Source: Bacillota bacterium (lineage in GTDB: Bacteria > Bacillota_I > Bacilli_A > RFN20 > CAG-826). From it: DNA of 19,827 nt. The stretch spans positions 1 to 19,827 of the forward strand of contig JAEWMX010000008.1 in NCBI GenBank assembly GCA_023393065.1. Reading direction: 5' to 3'. The notes below the pieces were generated by a model, which was not told the origin of the DNA, made no database searches, and worked only from the letters and a program-made list of their open reading frames with translations. A program made the position numbers and the translations under genes. How positions within the stretch are numbered: position 1 is the stretch's first letter; each line of letters opens with the position of its first letter. Positions 1-7,674 of the stretch are shown in pieces.

Positions 1-211
1 GAAGACACGAATTGCAAAGACCCAACGCATCTCGCGATCGGCATTTCTCAAAAGCGGAGGGCTTGATGACTTTATGCTTTTTAATCTCGCGGGAGATAGT
101 TGAGGGAGCCACCTTGAGCCTCGTGGCTATCTGGGTGATGTTTCGCTTGTCGTGGATGCAGGCTTGGATAATCATTCGATCGTCAATCGTGAGTCTTCTA
201 CTCTTTTTCAT
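1..211 (-). CDS. IS30-family transposase, N-terminal part (cut by window edge)
   Basis: The complement reads an open frame from ATG at 211 that runs off the left edge, about 70 codons. It begins MKKSRRLTIDDRMIIQACI and continues with an HTH containing KRNITQIATRLKVAPSTISR (about residues 22-41), then EIKKHK. 'RRLT..DR..I......', 'IA..L....STISREIK' is the HTH_38-type DNA-binding domain at the N-terminus of IS30 transposases. The catalytic DDE domain lies outside the window, so intactness cannot be judged. A GAGG ribosome binding site (complement of 213-219) precedes the ATG. A residue pattern consistent with a zinc-knuckle-like 'C..RDALGLCNSC' follows the HTH, as in many IS30 proteins. The family call is fairly sure; subgroup is not. 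Confidence 0.82.
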   Translation of the reverse strand, partial: MKKSRRLTIDDRMIIQACIHDKRNITQIATRLKVAPSTISREIKKHKVIKPSAFEKCRSRDALGLCNSCL

Positions 212-300
212 TTTTCCTCGCTTTCTAAGCAGAGAAGACAAGAAAAATTATAAACTATTCAAAAAGAGATGCTTGTTGCGTTGAGTTTGTCACTTAACAA
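1..300 (-). mobile_element. Right-hand end of an IS30-type insertion sequence (approximate boundary)
   Basis: The transposase gene start at 211 and the following roughly 90 bases should include one terminal inverted repeat. A plausible end lies around 262-300, in a stretch containing TTGTTGCGTTGAGTTTGTCA. The opposite terminus is outside the window, so neither the exact end nor the target duplication can be fixed. The extent is inference. Confidence 0.35.
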
Positions 301-323
301 ATTTCGCGTCCTCCCGTATTGCA

Positions 324-352
324 TTGTTTCGGTTTTTTTTATTTGCTATAAT
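324..352 (+). promoter_or_regulatory. Promoter of the first surface-protein gene
   Basis: TTGTTT (324-329), a 17-base spacer and TATAAT (347-352) with an upstream TGC giving an extended -10. Transcription would start near 359, leaving a 37-base leader that contains the AAGGGG ribosome binding site at 385-391. The promoter sits just beyond the probable IS end. Confidence 0.75.
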
Positions 353-395
353 TTAACAAGTTAACTACTTTTTTTATTTTAATTAAGGGGGACAA

Positions 396-3056
396 ATGAA
401 AAAGAAAACGAAAATATTGGGCATTATGATAACGGGGATTGCCCTTACAATTGGGATTTTTGCATCCGCCGGCGTATTTCGTAACGCGCATATTGTGGAT
501 GAGGCGAAAGCTGCCGTTCAATCCGGATGGACCCGCGTTACTGCTGTAAACGAATTACTTGATGGTGGAACCTTCATTCTTGGTTATGAAGCGACTGCCA
601 ATAGTGATGTAATAGTTCCACTAAGAAGCGATGGAGCGGCTGCTACAACGAGCGCAAATGGGTTACTATATTCAGGAACAACAGCAGGTAGTTCGACAAG
701 TGACACTATTGACATGGCTTCAATTTCTGATACATCGCCATATGAAGTATTGGTTTCTGCCAGCGCAACGACTTCTGGTGCAATTAATATTGCTTTAGCA
801 AGTGGCAACTTTGTTGGAAATAGTGGTTCGAAGAATACAGCTCGCTTATATGCATCAACATCAGTTAACGCTGACTATACTCCAACAATTGGAAGCAATG
901 ATGTGGTAACTCTTACTAGTCCAACCAGTGTTAGTACAACTTACACAACCTTGCAATACAACACTAGTGCACCACGATTTTCTAATTATAACGGTGGTCA
1001 GAAGAATGTTGTGTTTTACGAAAAGGGAACAAGCGCTTTATTAGATAGTCTTTCTGTTTCAGGATCACTTTCAAAAACATCCTACTATGCCGGCGAGTCA
1101 TTCGATCCAAACGGTTTAACGATTACCGCTACATATGTAGATAGCACAACTGCTAATGTTACATCCAAATGTACTTTTTCTCCTAATCCACTCACGGCAG
1201 GAACGACATCAGTCACCGTTTCATACACGGAAGGAGCGGTAACAAAAACGACATCAGTATCAGGAATTACCGTTTCTGTTCCGACATATTCGACCGTCAA
1301 ATACGAACTTACATCCAAGAACACTTTTACCACTTCAGGCGCTGCCCCTACGGGCTCAAGTGCATCGATAGTGGAAACATATGCTACTTCCAAACAAATG
1401 ACTAGCGGTAACTCACAGACCGTTACCTTAAATGGATATGCGAATATAAAGATTACAAAGATTACTTTGTCGATGAGATCTAATTCAAGCGACGGAGCTG
1501 GCAACTTCACTTATGCAGTTGATGGTGGCAGTTCGACCACATTGATTCCAACTGCTAATTTCAATACTTCAGGTTGGTATGGTTCATGGTCATCTAACTA
1601 TGTTGATGTAGTAAAAAATGTTGATATTGAGGTATCTTCAAGCATCGTATTTGTCATTTCGGCAACAGTAAATTCTCTATATTGCCAATCATATTCTTTC
1701 CAATGGGAAGAAATTGAACCAAAGATTCTAACAGGGATTTCAATTACCGCAAATCCAACCAAGACAAATTATTATCTAGGTGAATCTTTTGATTCAAGCG
1801 GTCTCATTGTCACGGCGGCTTATGATAACGAAAGCACCAAAGTCGTTACCGATAATTGCGTGTTTACTCCCGCTTCATTAACAGTTGATACAACCGCAAT
1901 TACCGTTTCGTATACCGAAAACGAAGTTACAAAAACCGCGACTATTAGCGACATTAGTGTCTCTAACACCCTTCAATCTTTAGAAGTTACCGCCAATCCA
2001 ACCAAGACCGCTTATTTAATCGGCCAGACATTTAATGCTGCCGGAATGGTGGTAAAAGCTCTATATGACAATAGTGCATTCAATGCGAACTACACTTCTT
2101 ATTCTTATTCGCCAACCGCGGCCTTTGATAGCCTCGGAGAAAAAACCATCACTCTTACCTCGACGGAAAACGCAAGCATCAGCACAACTCTGACTGTAAT
2201 TGTGCAAGAAATGTCTGAGGGAATATATACAATTACATCAAATACTACTACCTATAATGGTAGTCCTACTATTGCAAATTTGAATATCGCAAAATCAGAT
2301 TCATCTTTAGATGCAATAACTCTGGGCGAATTAAATACTTTTAGAGTTGGAGCGACCGCCTCAGGAGATACATCCGTCAATACAAAAATGCTTTTTGGCG
2401 GTGGCGAAACAGTTCCGGGTTCTGCATTATTCAATCTACCGGCTGGTCTGATTGCCACGTCAGTCAAATTATCAGGTATCACAAGATCCACCGACACCTC
2501 GTCACCAGCTCCAACCTTGAGCATTAATGGAGTTTTAAAATATGCATATAATGCATCTGTGACTGAAATAACTACAAAAGTATATTCAAATTCGCTTCTC
2601 ATCGCCTCGGCAAATGCCCGGCTTTGGGTAGGATCGATTGAAATTACCGCCAAATCAGAAACGAATGCCGCTCTTGACTATGGCGCGTATTTCTTGTCAA
2701 CAACCAGCGATGTATGCGTGAGCGATGGATCAACTAATTCAGCTAATCTAGCAACTTCTTGGAATGCCCTTGAAAGCATTTATAGCAATGCTGACTTATC
2801 GGTGCGTAATCTCGTTAAAGCCGCTGATGCCGATGAGGGCGGAAATGATTTAGAAAAAGCCATAGCTAGATATACCTATATCGCTCAGAAATACGATTAT
2901 GAAGATTTTATGGGGCTCGGTATTGTCGCTGGCGCAAATCAATTTCATGCGAGCAACGATTTTAGAAATAATATAATGATTATTGTCGTCGTGAGCCTTA
3001 TTGGAATATCAGTTTTAGTCAGCTATCGGATAGTTTACAAGAGAAAAAAAGATTAA
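396..3056 (+). CDS. Large secreted, membrane-anchored surface protein with three Big_3-type Ig-like repeats
   Basis: Protein of 886 residues. Signal peptide: KKKTK then a hydrophobic core, likely cut near residue 40 (DEAKA). Residues about 45-205 form a beta-rich module ending in RFSNYNGG...VVFYEK, a pattern I associate with repeated extracellular modules. Three Ig-like units of the Big_3 style start near 216 (LDSLSVSGSLSKTSYYAGES), 445 (LTGISITANPTKTNYYLGES) and 526 (LQSLEVTANPTKTAYLIGQT). Two further beta-sandwich-like segments (about 298-440, 608-755) separate them. The C-terminal module (about 758-845) has FLSTTSDVC, RYTYIAQKYDYEDFMG, then a membrane helix (about 862-880) and a YKRKKD tail. 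No LPXTG motif is present. Function is probably adhesion or glycan contact at the cell surface, but no catalytic signature is visible. Start fixed by AAGGGG seven bases upstream. A terminator follows directly, so this is a monocistronic gene. Confidence 0.85.
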   Translation: MKKKTKILGIMITGIALTIGIFASAGVFRNAHIVDEAKAAVQSGWTRVTAVNELLDGGTFILGYEATANSDVIVPLRSDGAAATTSANGLLYSGTTAGSSTSDTIDMASISDTSPYEVLVSASATTSGAINIALASGNFVGNSGSKNTARLYASTSVNADYTPTIGSNDVVTLTSPTSVSTTYTTLQYNTSAPRFSNYNGGQKNVVFYEKGTSALLDSLSVSGSLSKTSYYAGESFDPNGLTITATYVDSTTANVTSKCTFSPNPLTAGTTSVTVSYTEGAVTKTTSVSGITVSVPTYSTVKYELTSKNTFTTSGAAPTGSSASIVETYATSKQMTSGNSQTVTLNGYANIKITKITLSMRSNSSDGAGNFTYAVDGGSSTTLIPTANFNTSGWYGSWSSNYVDVVKNVDIEVSSSIVFVISATVNSLYCQSYSFQWEEIEPKILTGISITANPTKTNYYLGESFDSSGLIVTAAYDNESTKVVTDNCVFTPASLTVDTTAITVSYTENEVTKTATISDISVSNTLQSLEVTANPTKTAYLIGQTFNAAGMVVKALYDNSAFNANYTSYSYSPTAAFDSLGEKTITLTSTENASISTTLTVIVQEMSEGIYTITSNTTTYNGSPTIANLNIAKSDSSLDAITLGELNTFRVGATASGDTSVNTKMLFGGGETVPGSALFNLPAGLIATSVKLSGITRSTDTSSPAPTLSINGVLKYAYNASVTEITTKVYSNSLLIASANARLWVGSIEITAKSETNAALDYGAYFLSTTSDVCVSDGSTNSANLATSWNALESIYSNADLSVRNLVKAADADEGGNDLEKAIARYTYIAQKYDYEDFMGLGIVAGANQFHASNDFRNNIMIIVVVSLIGISVLVSYRIVYKRKKD

Positions 3057-3096
3057 AAATAATCTTTATTAGCTTATCTTAATAGAATTACAGATT

Positions 3097-3121
3097 AAGA
3101 CGCACATTATGCGTCTTTTTC
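3097..3121 (+). terminator. Rho-independent terminator
   Basis: AAGACGCA / TGCGTCTT stem (3097-3104, 3110-3117) with loop CATTA, running into a T5 tract (3116-3120). It closes the 396-3056 gene. Confidence 0.88.
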
Positions 3122-3266
3122 TATTTCTAATGATGAAGAGGTCAATAATATGCTTTGACTCAATAGAAGATTTGTCATCACTTCGTTATTTCACTCGATT
3201 TTATTCCATCAGTTGATTAAATGTTGTTTTAAGCAATATTAAAAACTATCAGTTGTCAAAATTCAG

Positions 3267-3294
3267 TTGTTATATTTTGTAATAGATTTATAAT
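3267..3294 (+). promoter_or_regulatory. Promoter of the second surface-protein gene
   Basis: TTGTTA (3267-3272), 16-base spacer, TATAAT (3289-3294); start of transcription near 3301. The rest of the 304-base gap from 3057 holds the preceding terminator and AT-rich sequence with repeated CAGTTG words (3211, 3250, 3265) of unknown meaning. Confidence 0.65.
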
Positions 3295-3360
3295 TTTATA
3301 GTAGTGCTGTCATGTACGTGTGTAATGATGGCCACAACCTATGATGATGGAGGTCATTTA

Positions 3361-5082
3361 ATGAAATTACTCAAAAAATTAGGTTTGTTTGTTGTTACAG
3401 GAGCCATGGCTCTTGGGGTAGGCTTATCTTTAGAAACAAAAAACGACAATGAAGTAAACGCCGCAGATTCCTTATATAAAACATGCGACTTTACTTTAAT
3501 TAGTTCAAATAGTTCTGCCTACAATTCCACCTGGGATTACGGAACTGATTGGACGGTTTTTGGAGCAGCCAATAATAATGGCTCTTGGGCATATCTTCGA
3601 TTTGGCGGTAAAAGTGCAACCTTAGCTACGAGCAATCCTACATATGTTTACAATAAAAATGCCATGGGGTCTGCGATTAGTAAAATTAGAGTATCGTTAT
3701 TGGTCGGTACACTTTCAAAAACTGGAATGGCAGTAACAAAATGGGGTGTAAAAGTATATTCCGACTCATTACTTACGACATTAATTGATGATTCATACTT
3801 ATCAGGCTTGTCTGTTCCAACAGTCGCGATTTCATATGATTTTGCCCCATCAGCCGCTTATCAAAGTGCAAATTCAACAATTGAATGGCCGACATCGTCA
3901 TATTTTCAAGTTTATTTCGATTGTACAAACACCACTACCACAAATGGTATTGTCTATGTAGATAAAGTTTTCTTTTATCGCGATGTTACCGCTGTCGCTG
4001 TCACATCAGTCACTTTTGATGAGCCAGAAAGCACAACCTTTAGTATTGGCGATACCCTCACCCTTAATGCAGTTGTGTTACCTGTCGAAGCCACTGATAA
4101 AAGCCTTGTATGGGAAAGTGACGATGAAAGTGTTATTGAAGTTGACCAAACTGGCAAATTAACGGCAATTTCGGTTGGCACAGCTATCATCTCAGCAACA
4201 TCGGTACAAAATCCTTCTATCCTCGATTATATTGAAATAGAAGTATTGGGTACGCCATCTTCATATGATAAGACCTTTACCGCTACTGACTTTGGAATGC
4301 TCTCAACATATGTTGATGGTAATTATTTGGATGATGGAATCGTCTATTATGCATATCAAGTCATGAAGAGTGTTGCTACCGCTACGAACAACGCTTTACA
4401 ATTTAGAGGCAGCCCATCCGGTTACTTATACAATAAAACAGCCTACGCCAGCAATATTTCGAAAATTAGTGTTAAATTGTCGGCTGGCAACACTGTTGAT
4501 ACATACGCCATTTATGTTGGCTCTTCCTCTAACCCAAACAGCACTGTGACAGTAACTGGTGTCGCCGATCCAAATAATGCATCGCATGTAGATTTTGATG
4601 TTTCTGCTCTTGGCAACTATAAATATTTCAAAATCACGAGAACTAGTACCACCGGCACTCTTTACCTAGATGGCATTTCTGTGCAAATGGTGAACACCGA
4701 TGTTGAAGCAGCTCGCACCTATGCCGCCTCCTTCTTGTCAACGCTTGACTCTGAGTGTCAAGCCTTGAATGTCTCTAGCGCGACATGGACAACATTAAGC
4801 GGAAATTATAACGCCTTAAGCGAGGCCGCAAAAGTGGCTTTCACAGGCGAAGAATCAACCGTTGTTGTCACCACGATTCAAAGAGCTTTGGAAAGATACG
4901 TGTATATCGTCAACAAGTACGGATATACTAACTTCATGGGCATTGCTGTTTCTCCTTCCTCGAATGTTGATGGTTTAAAAACGAATCTGAACTATGCACT
5001 ATCTTCAGTCATCATTATTAGTTTGGTTGGAGTCTCTCTACTTGGCGGAATGTTCTTCTTGAAAAGAAAAAGAGAAGAATAA
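3361..5082 (+). CDS. Secreted, membrane-anchored surface protein with a Big_2-type Ig-like domain
   Basis: Start chosen at ATG 3361 because GGAGG (3349-3353) is ideally spaced and the product then begins with a signal peptide (MKLLKKLGLFVVTGAMALGV, cut near NAA, residue 35); an in-frame GTG at 3304 lies upstream of that and is unlikely. The product is 573 residues. A beta-rich module (about 36-205) is followed by one Big_2-type Ig domain (about 210-295; VTSVTFDEP, TLNAVVLP, W.S.D.SV..VD..G.LTA...G.A.I.ATS). A second beta-rich module (about 298-445) and the C-terminal module (about 448-535; FLSTLDSEC, W..L...Y.ALS, RALERYVYIVNKYGYTNFMG) come next. The last part is a membrane helix (about 546-566) and a KRKREE tail. 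The C-terminal part matches that of the 396-3056 protein, so the two are anchored alike. Role unknown; surface adhesin or glycan-binding is plausible. Confidence 0.85.
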   Translation: MKLLKKLGLFVVTGAMALGVGLSLETKNDNEVNAADSLYKTCDFTLISSNSSAYNSTWDYGTDWTVFGAANNNGSWAYLRFGGKSATLATSNPTYVYNKNAMGSAISKIRVSLLVGTLSKTGMAVTKWGVKVYSDSLLTTLIDDSYLSGLSVPTVAISYDFAPSAAYQSANSTIEWPTSSYFQVYFDCTNTTTTNGIVYVDKVFFYRDVTAVAVTSVTFDEPESTTFSIGDTLTLNAVVLPVEATDKSLVWESDDESVIEVDQTGKLTAISVGTAIISATSVQNPSILDYIEIEVLGTPSSYDKTFTATDFGMLSTYVDGNYLDDGIVYYAYQVMKSVATATNNALQFRGSPSGYLYNKTAYASNISKISVKLSAGNTVDTYAIYVGSSSNPNSTVTVTGVADPNNASHVDFDVSALGNYKYFKITRTSTTGTLYLDGISVQMVNTDVEAARTYAASFLSTLDSECQALNVSSATWTTLSGNYNALSEAAKVAFTGEESTVVVTTIQRALERYVYIVNKYGYTNFMGIAVSPSSNVDGLKTNLNYALSSVIIISLVGVSLLGGMFFLKRKREE

Positions 5083-5105
5083 CGCGCTTGCTTCTCAATT
5101 ACACT

Positions 5106-5130
5106 AAGGGCGAACTATTCGCCCTTTTTC
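5106..5130 (+). terminator. Rho-independent terminator
   Basis: AAGGGCGAA / TTCGCCCTT stem (5106-5114, 5118-5126), loop CTA, then TTTTTC. It ends the 3361-5082 transcript. Confidence 0.88.
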
Positions 5131-5158
5131 TTATATTTGCGAAATTACATTGTCTTAC

Positions 5159-5617
5159 ATGCTAAAATATCATCGATTTATGCAGATCTTCTTCAGACTA
5201 TTTCTTCCTCTGCTATTGACCCTTGTCATCGAGGTGCCGATTTACTTTGTCTCAAATAGAAAATCCTTTGAGTATCTATTGACGGTTTATGCCATGAATA
5301 TCGTTTTCAATATTCTAATGAACATTTTGTTGCTGTTCTTTTTTACCAATCAGTATTGGCCTGCCCTTATCATTATGGAGATATTAGTGGTTCTCATCGA
5401 AGGATTCATCATCTTCTGGTTTGATAATATCCGCTACAAGGGCTTTCTTATCGCCTTAGGAGCGAATTTGGCGAGTTTAGGTATAGGACTACTCTTTAAT
5501 CTCTTCGGCCTCTTAGAACGCTATTACATAGTAATGCTGATTCTTCTGCCCCTATTGTTCGCACTGGAGTTTGTATCGTTTTTCCTAATCATCAATAAAA
5601 GCGATAAGCAAAGTTAG
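5159..5617 (+). CDS. Small polytopic membrane protein, unknown function
   Basis: About 152 residues, almost wholly hydrophobic, with four to five membrane helices (roughly 10-30, 36-62, 66-88, 94-116, 122-147) and a short polar tail (NKSDKQS). I do not recognise a family. Start is uncertain: TTG 5150, ATG 5159 and ATG 5180 are in frame and none has a convincing ribosome binding site. A TGC-TAAAAT extended -10-like box at 5160-5168 would put transcription start near 5175, five bases before ATG 5180. That would make this another near-leaderless gene like its two leftward neighbours. It converges on the 5638-6483 gene with only 20 bases between, and no clear terminator hairpin lies there. Confidence 0.6.
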   Translation: MLKYHRFMQIFFRLFLPLLLTLVIEVPIYFVSNRKSFEYLLTVYAMNIVFNILMNILLLFFFTNQYWPALIIMEILVVLIEGFIIFWFDNIRYKGFLIALGANLASLGIGLLFNLFGLLERYYIVMLILLPLLFALEFVSFFLIINKSDKQS

Positions 5618-5637
5618 CAGCGAGCATCTGGTTATCA

Positions 5638-6483
5638 CTAATCGACCGGCTTAATGTTTTTTCGATATTTGATTAAGCCGATGATCGTTAAAATGATCGG
5701 AATCAATAAAATAAGAAGAAGCGGAACTCCTAATAAAAGAGCAATTATAAATAATCCCGTTAACCACCCTTGGGATGAATCGTATGATTGCTCGCGGACA
5801 AAGAACAATTGCAATTCGCTTATTTCTTCAGTTCTGATATCTCCAGCGAATCGTACGTATTCGTTAACTGAGCCACTATCGTCTTTATGGATATATTCGT
5901 GAATCTCATTGACATAATGTTCTTCACCAACCTTGTATGAGGCAAAAAATGTCCTGGAAGAGTAATCGGCTTGATTTTCCCAATCAAATGTTAACTCACC
6001 CATCGTGGTATCCGTTTCTTCGACATACCGCAAGTTGCTAATTTGGTGATTTGAGTAAATGACTTCGCTCATGACATCTTCAGGTCGGTAGCCAAATATT
6101 TCGATTGTCCGATGTGAATAGGCGACATCTCCTATTGGAGACTCGCCTTCATATGCGAAATATTGCTCAAAAGCAAATGAGCGAGTCGGCAAGATGGCTT
6201 TCACGTGATGCGCAGCTTCTACCTCGTCTAAATATATCGAAAATTCGCTATTTTCAAATACGTAGTGAAGGCAACTATTTTGCAGGCTGATAATTCCCGC
6301 GCCCTCATTTTGAATCTCGCCGCGAATAACGATATATTTTGACAAGTCTTCTTCGATTATTCGCACGCTTTCGCCGGTCAGCCCGTAATCGTTATAAAGA
6401 CCGGGATACATAGCGACAGGCGAGTTAGCCATTAAGAAAGGAATAAAAAGTGTAAAGAAGCATGACATCGCCGTCTTTTTCAT
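5638..6483 (-). CDS. Signal-peptide protein with C-terminal membrane anchor, tandem paralogue 1
   Basis: 281 residues. An N-terminal hydrophobic segment ends in FLMANSP (about residues 16-22). An acidic, beta-rich extracellular region follows (about 25-240). A strong membrane helix lies near 243-272, before a basic KYRKNIKPVD tail. It is clearly paralogous to the next leftward gene (6548-7405): shared LMANSP, YP..Y.DY.L..ESV.I.EE, EI..EG.GIIS, the ILP.....E....YEG..P.G.V.Y..R.I.I.GY...D.....I.SN segment, FDW.N...YS..T and the ELQLFF / ELSNIELFF region. There is no lipobox cysteine and no sortase motif. No ribosome binding site is present; the promoter -10 lies six bases before the ATG. Family and function are not recognised. 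Confidence 0.75.
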   Translation of the reverse strand: MKKTAMSCFFTLFIPFLMANSPVAMYPGLYNDYGLTGESVRIIEEDLSKYIVIRGEIQNEGAGIISLQNSCLHYVFENSEFSIYLDEVEAAHHVKAILPTRSFAFEQYFAYEGESPIGDVAYSHRTIEIFGYRPEDVMSEVIYSNHQISNLRYVEETDTTMGELTFDWENQADYSSRTFFASYKVGEEHYVNEIHEYIHKDDSGSVNEYVRFAGDIRTEEISELQLFFVREQSYDSSQGWLTGLFIIALLLGVPLLLILLIPIILTIIGLIKYRKNIKPVD

Positions 6484-6489
6484 AAGAGA

Positions 6490-6511
6490 ATTATAGCATT
6501 TTTACCGCTGA
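6490..6511 (-). promoter_or_regulatory. Promoter giving a leaderless mRNA for the 5638-6483 gene
   Basis: On the minus strand TGC-TATAAT (TATAAT = complement of 6490-6495, an extended -10) is followed by only six bases (TCTCTT) before ATG at 6483. With the usual spacing the first transcribed base is the A of the start codon. A weak -35 (ATGTCA) lies 16 bases upstream of the -10. Confidence 0.65.
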
Positions 6512-6540
6512 TGACATTTATAACTGCAAAAAACCTATAT

Positions 6541-6559
6541 AAAAACACTAAATGTTTTT
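6541..6559 (-). terminator. Weak AT-rich hairpin across the stop codon of the 6548-7405 gene
   Basis: On the minus strand AAAAACA / TGTTTTT with a five-base loop, ending in T5. The stem is all but one pair A-T, so termination would be weak. The stop codon lies in the loop. Confidence 0.35.
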
Positions 6560-7405
6560 GGCGTGCTTCTTTCTTTTCGTGATGATCAAAACGATTGTGA
6601 TGATGGCGATGGGGCCGACGACGATGATAACAGCGATGATACTGACGATAATCAGCAGTATATAGAAGATTGGTGAATTAAAAAAATTCCAACCCCAGCC
6701 ATTCCTTTCATAGGCCCGGCGGATAAAGAATAGTTCGATGTTTGATAATTCTTGATCGGATACATCTCCCGGAAAGCTGATGTAAACCTGAGATTGGCCA
6801 GAGCTTTGTTTTGCGAGGCTCTCACATTCATAGTGAACATATTGTTCATCGTTTTTTGTAACCGCGATATACATCGTTTCAACGGAGTATTCACCGGGAT
6901 TATCCCAATCAAAAGAAATTGTGTAAGTGGTGGTATCTTCGCCTTCGTCATAGTCGACATCGGTGACACTGAGATTAGAGATGACGACATCATCGATAAT
7001 GTCGTCTTCAACATATCCGCGGATTGTTATTCTCTTGCTTATGTAGGTGACTTCTCCTAATGGAGCGGTACCATAATATTCATATATTTCTTCATAGATA
7101 TACGTTTTTTCTGGCAAGATGCCTTGAATCGGTTCATCGACATTGTAATCATCGACGATAATCTCGTAATCATCGCCTTCGAAACGATATGTTAATTCGC
7201 TCGCGCGAAAACTGATGATGCCTTCCCCATTATTAACGAGTTCGCCAGCGAAAGTCACATACCTATCTTCGCCTTCTTCGCTGATTGTCACACTTTCATT
7301 TATTAGTTCATAATCAAAATATTCATCAGGATATAATTCCGGAGACGGAGAGTTAGCCATCAACAACGGGAACAAGAGGATAAAAAGCAATGGTCTTTTT
7401 TTCAT
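6548..7405 (-). CDS. Signal-peptide protein with C-terminal membrane anchor, tandem paralogue 2
   Basis: 285 residues. N-terminus MKKRPLLFILLFPLLMANSP is a signal peptide or anchor. It is followed by a very acidic ectodomain (many D/E, about 22-235) and a long hydrophobic stretch (about 245-275) with a KRKKHAKNI tail. It resembles the 5638-6483 product over its whole length, so the pair arose by tandem duplication. The conserved EL.N.GEGIISF, ILPEK....E, GTAPLGEVTYISKRITIRGY and SFDWDNPGEYS stretches look like a single beta-sandwich domain. No enzyme motif is visible. As with its paralogue there is no ribosome binding site, and the -10 box is eleven bases before the ATG. Confidence 0.75.
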   Translation of the reverse strand: MKKRPLLFILLFPLLMANSPSPELYPDEYFDYELINESVTISEEGEDRYVTFAGELVNNGEGIISFRASELTYRFEGDDYEIIVDDYNVDEPIQGILPEKTYIYEEIYEYYGTAPLGEVTYISKRITIRGYVEDDIIDDVVISNLSVTDVDYDEGEDTTTYTISFDWDNPGEYSVETMYIAVTKNDEQYVHYECESLAKQSSGQSQVYISFPGDVSDQELSNIELFFIRRAYERNGWGWNFFNSPIFYILLIIVSIIAVIIVVGPIAIITIVLIITKRKKHAKNI

Positions 7406-7416
7406 ACGATAAAAGC

Positions 7417-7425
7417 ATTATACCA
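7417..7425 (-). promoter_or_regulatory. Extended -10 promoter giving a near-leaderless mRNA for the 6548-7405 gene
   Basis: The minus strand reads TGG-TATAAT (TATAAT = complement of 7417-7422), then eleven bases, then ATG at 7405. Predicted transcription start is near 7410, leaving about five untranslated bases and no room for a Shine-Dalgarno. No convincing -35 is seen. Confidence 0.6.
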
Positions 7426-7674
7426 TTAAAAGAGCCGATTATTAATGCGTTTTCTTAATTCGAGCTCTGTTCCTATTGCCTTTCTCATATATTCGAATTC
7501 GACCAAACATTTTTTGATGGTGTTCTTAGATAAAAACAACCCTTGTACGATAGAAACTTGTGTGTTGTTCTTTTCAATCTTTTTGACTATTTCCGTATTG
7601 ATATATAATAACCTTAGAAAAAGAGTGACATTTATAACTAAGTGACTCTGGAAAGGGATGTGATGAATCAACAT
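7426..7674 (-). CDS. Possible small HTH protein or remnant (SpoIIID-like), uncertain
   Basis: An 82-codon open frame fills the gap between divergent genes. Residues about 26-75 (KKIEKNNTQVSIVQGLFLSK, then NTIKK) recall the SpoIIID HTH pattern E-N-K-x-T...FGVSKSTVHK...INP.LA.EVRKVL. The spacing from the E to the SK-[NS]-T matches, but identity is low. The only ATG (7672-7674) overlaps the first codons of the opposite-strand 7663 gene and has no ribosome binding site. The frame may thus be a decayed gene, or chance. The C-terminal codons overlap the promoter of the 6548-7405 gene. Confidence 0.3.
   Translation of the reverse strand: MLIHHIPFQSHLVINVTLFLRLLYINTEIVKKIEKNNTQVSIVQGLFLSKNTIKKCLVEFEYMRKAIGTELELRKRINNRLF
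7583..7609 (+). promoter_or_regulatory. Promoter of the third surface-protein gene
   Basis: TTGACT (7583-7588) and TATAAT (7604-7609) with a short 15-base spacer, about 54 bases upstream of the ATG at 7663. Confidence 0.55.

Noticed and set aside
12..284. Rightward 90-codon open frame at the left end
   Set aside because: It lies antisense to the clear IS30 transposase N-terminus and shows no protein-like features or ribosome binding site.
2940..3056. Sortase (LPXTG-type) anchoring of the surface proteins
   Set aside because: No LPXTG or close variant precedes the C-terminal helix in any of the three; only a helix and basic tail are seen.
3304..3360. N-terminal extension of the second surface protein from GTG 3304
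   Set aside because: GGAGG at 3349-3353 and a normal signal peptide point to ATG 3361; the extension would put 19 residues before the signal peptide.
5590..5650. Bidirectional terminator between the convergent genes at 5617 and 5638
   Set aside because: Only GATAA/TTATC with a loop of about 25 bases can pair, and there is no T tract; too weak to call.
6420..6483. Lipoprotein signal in the LMANSP proteins
   Set aside because: No cysteine follows the hydrophobic segment in either paralogue, so there is no lipobox.
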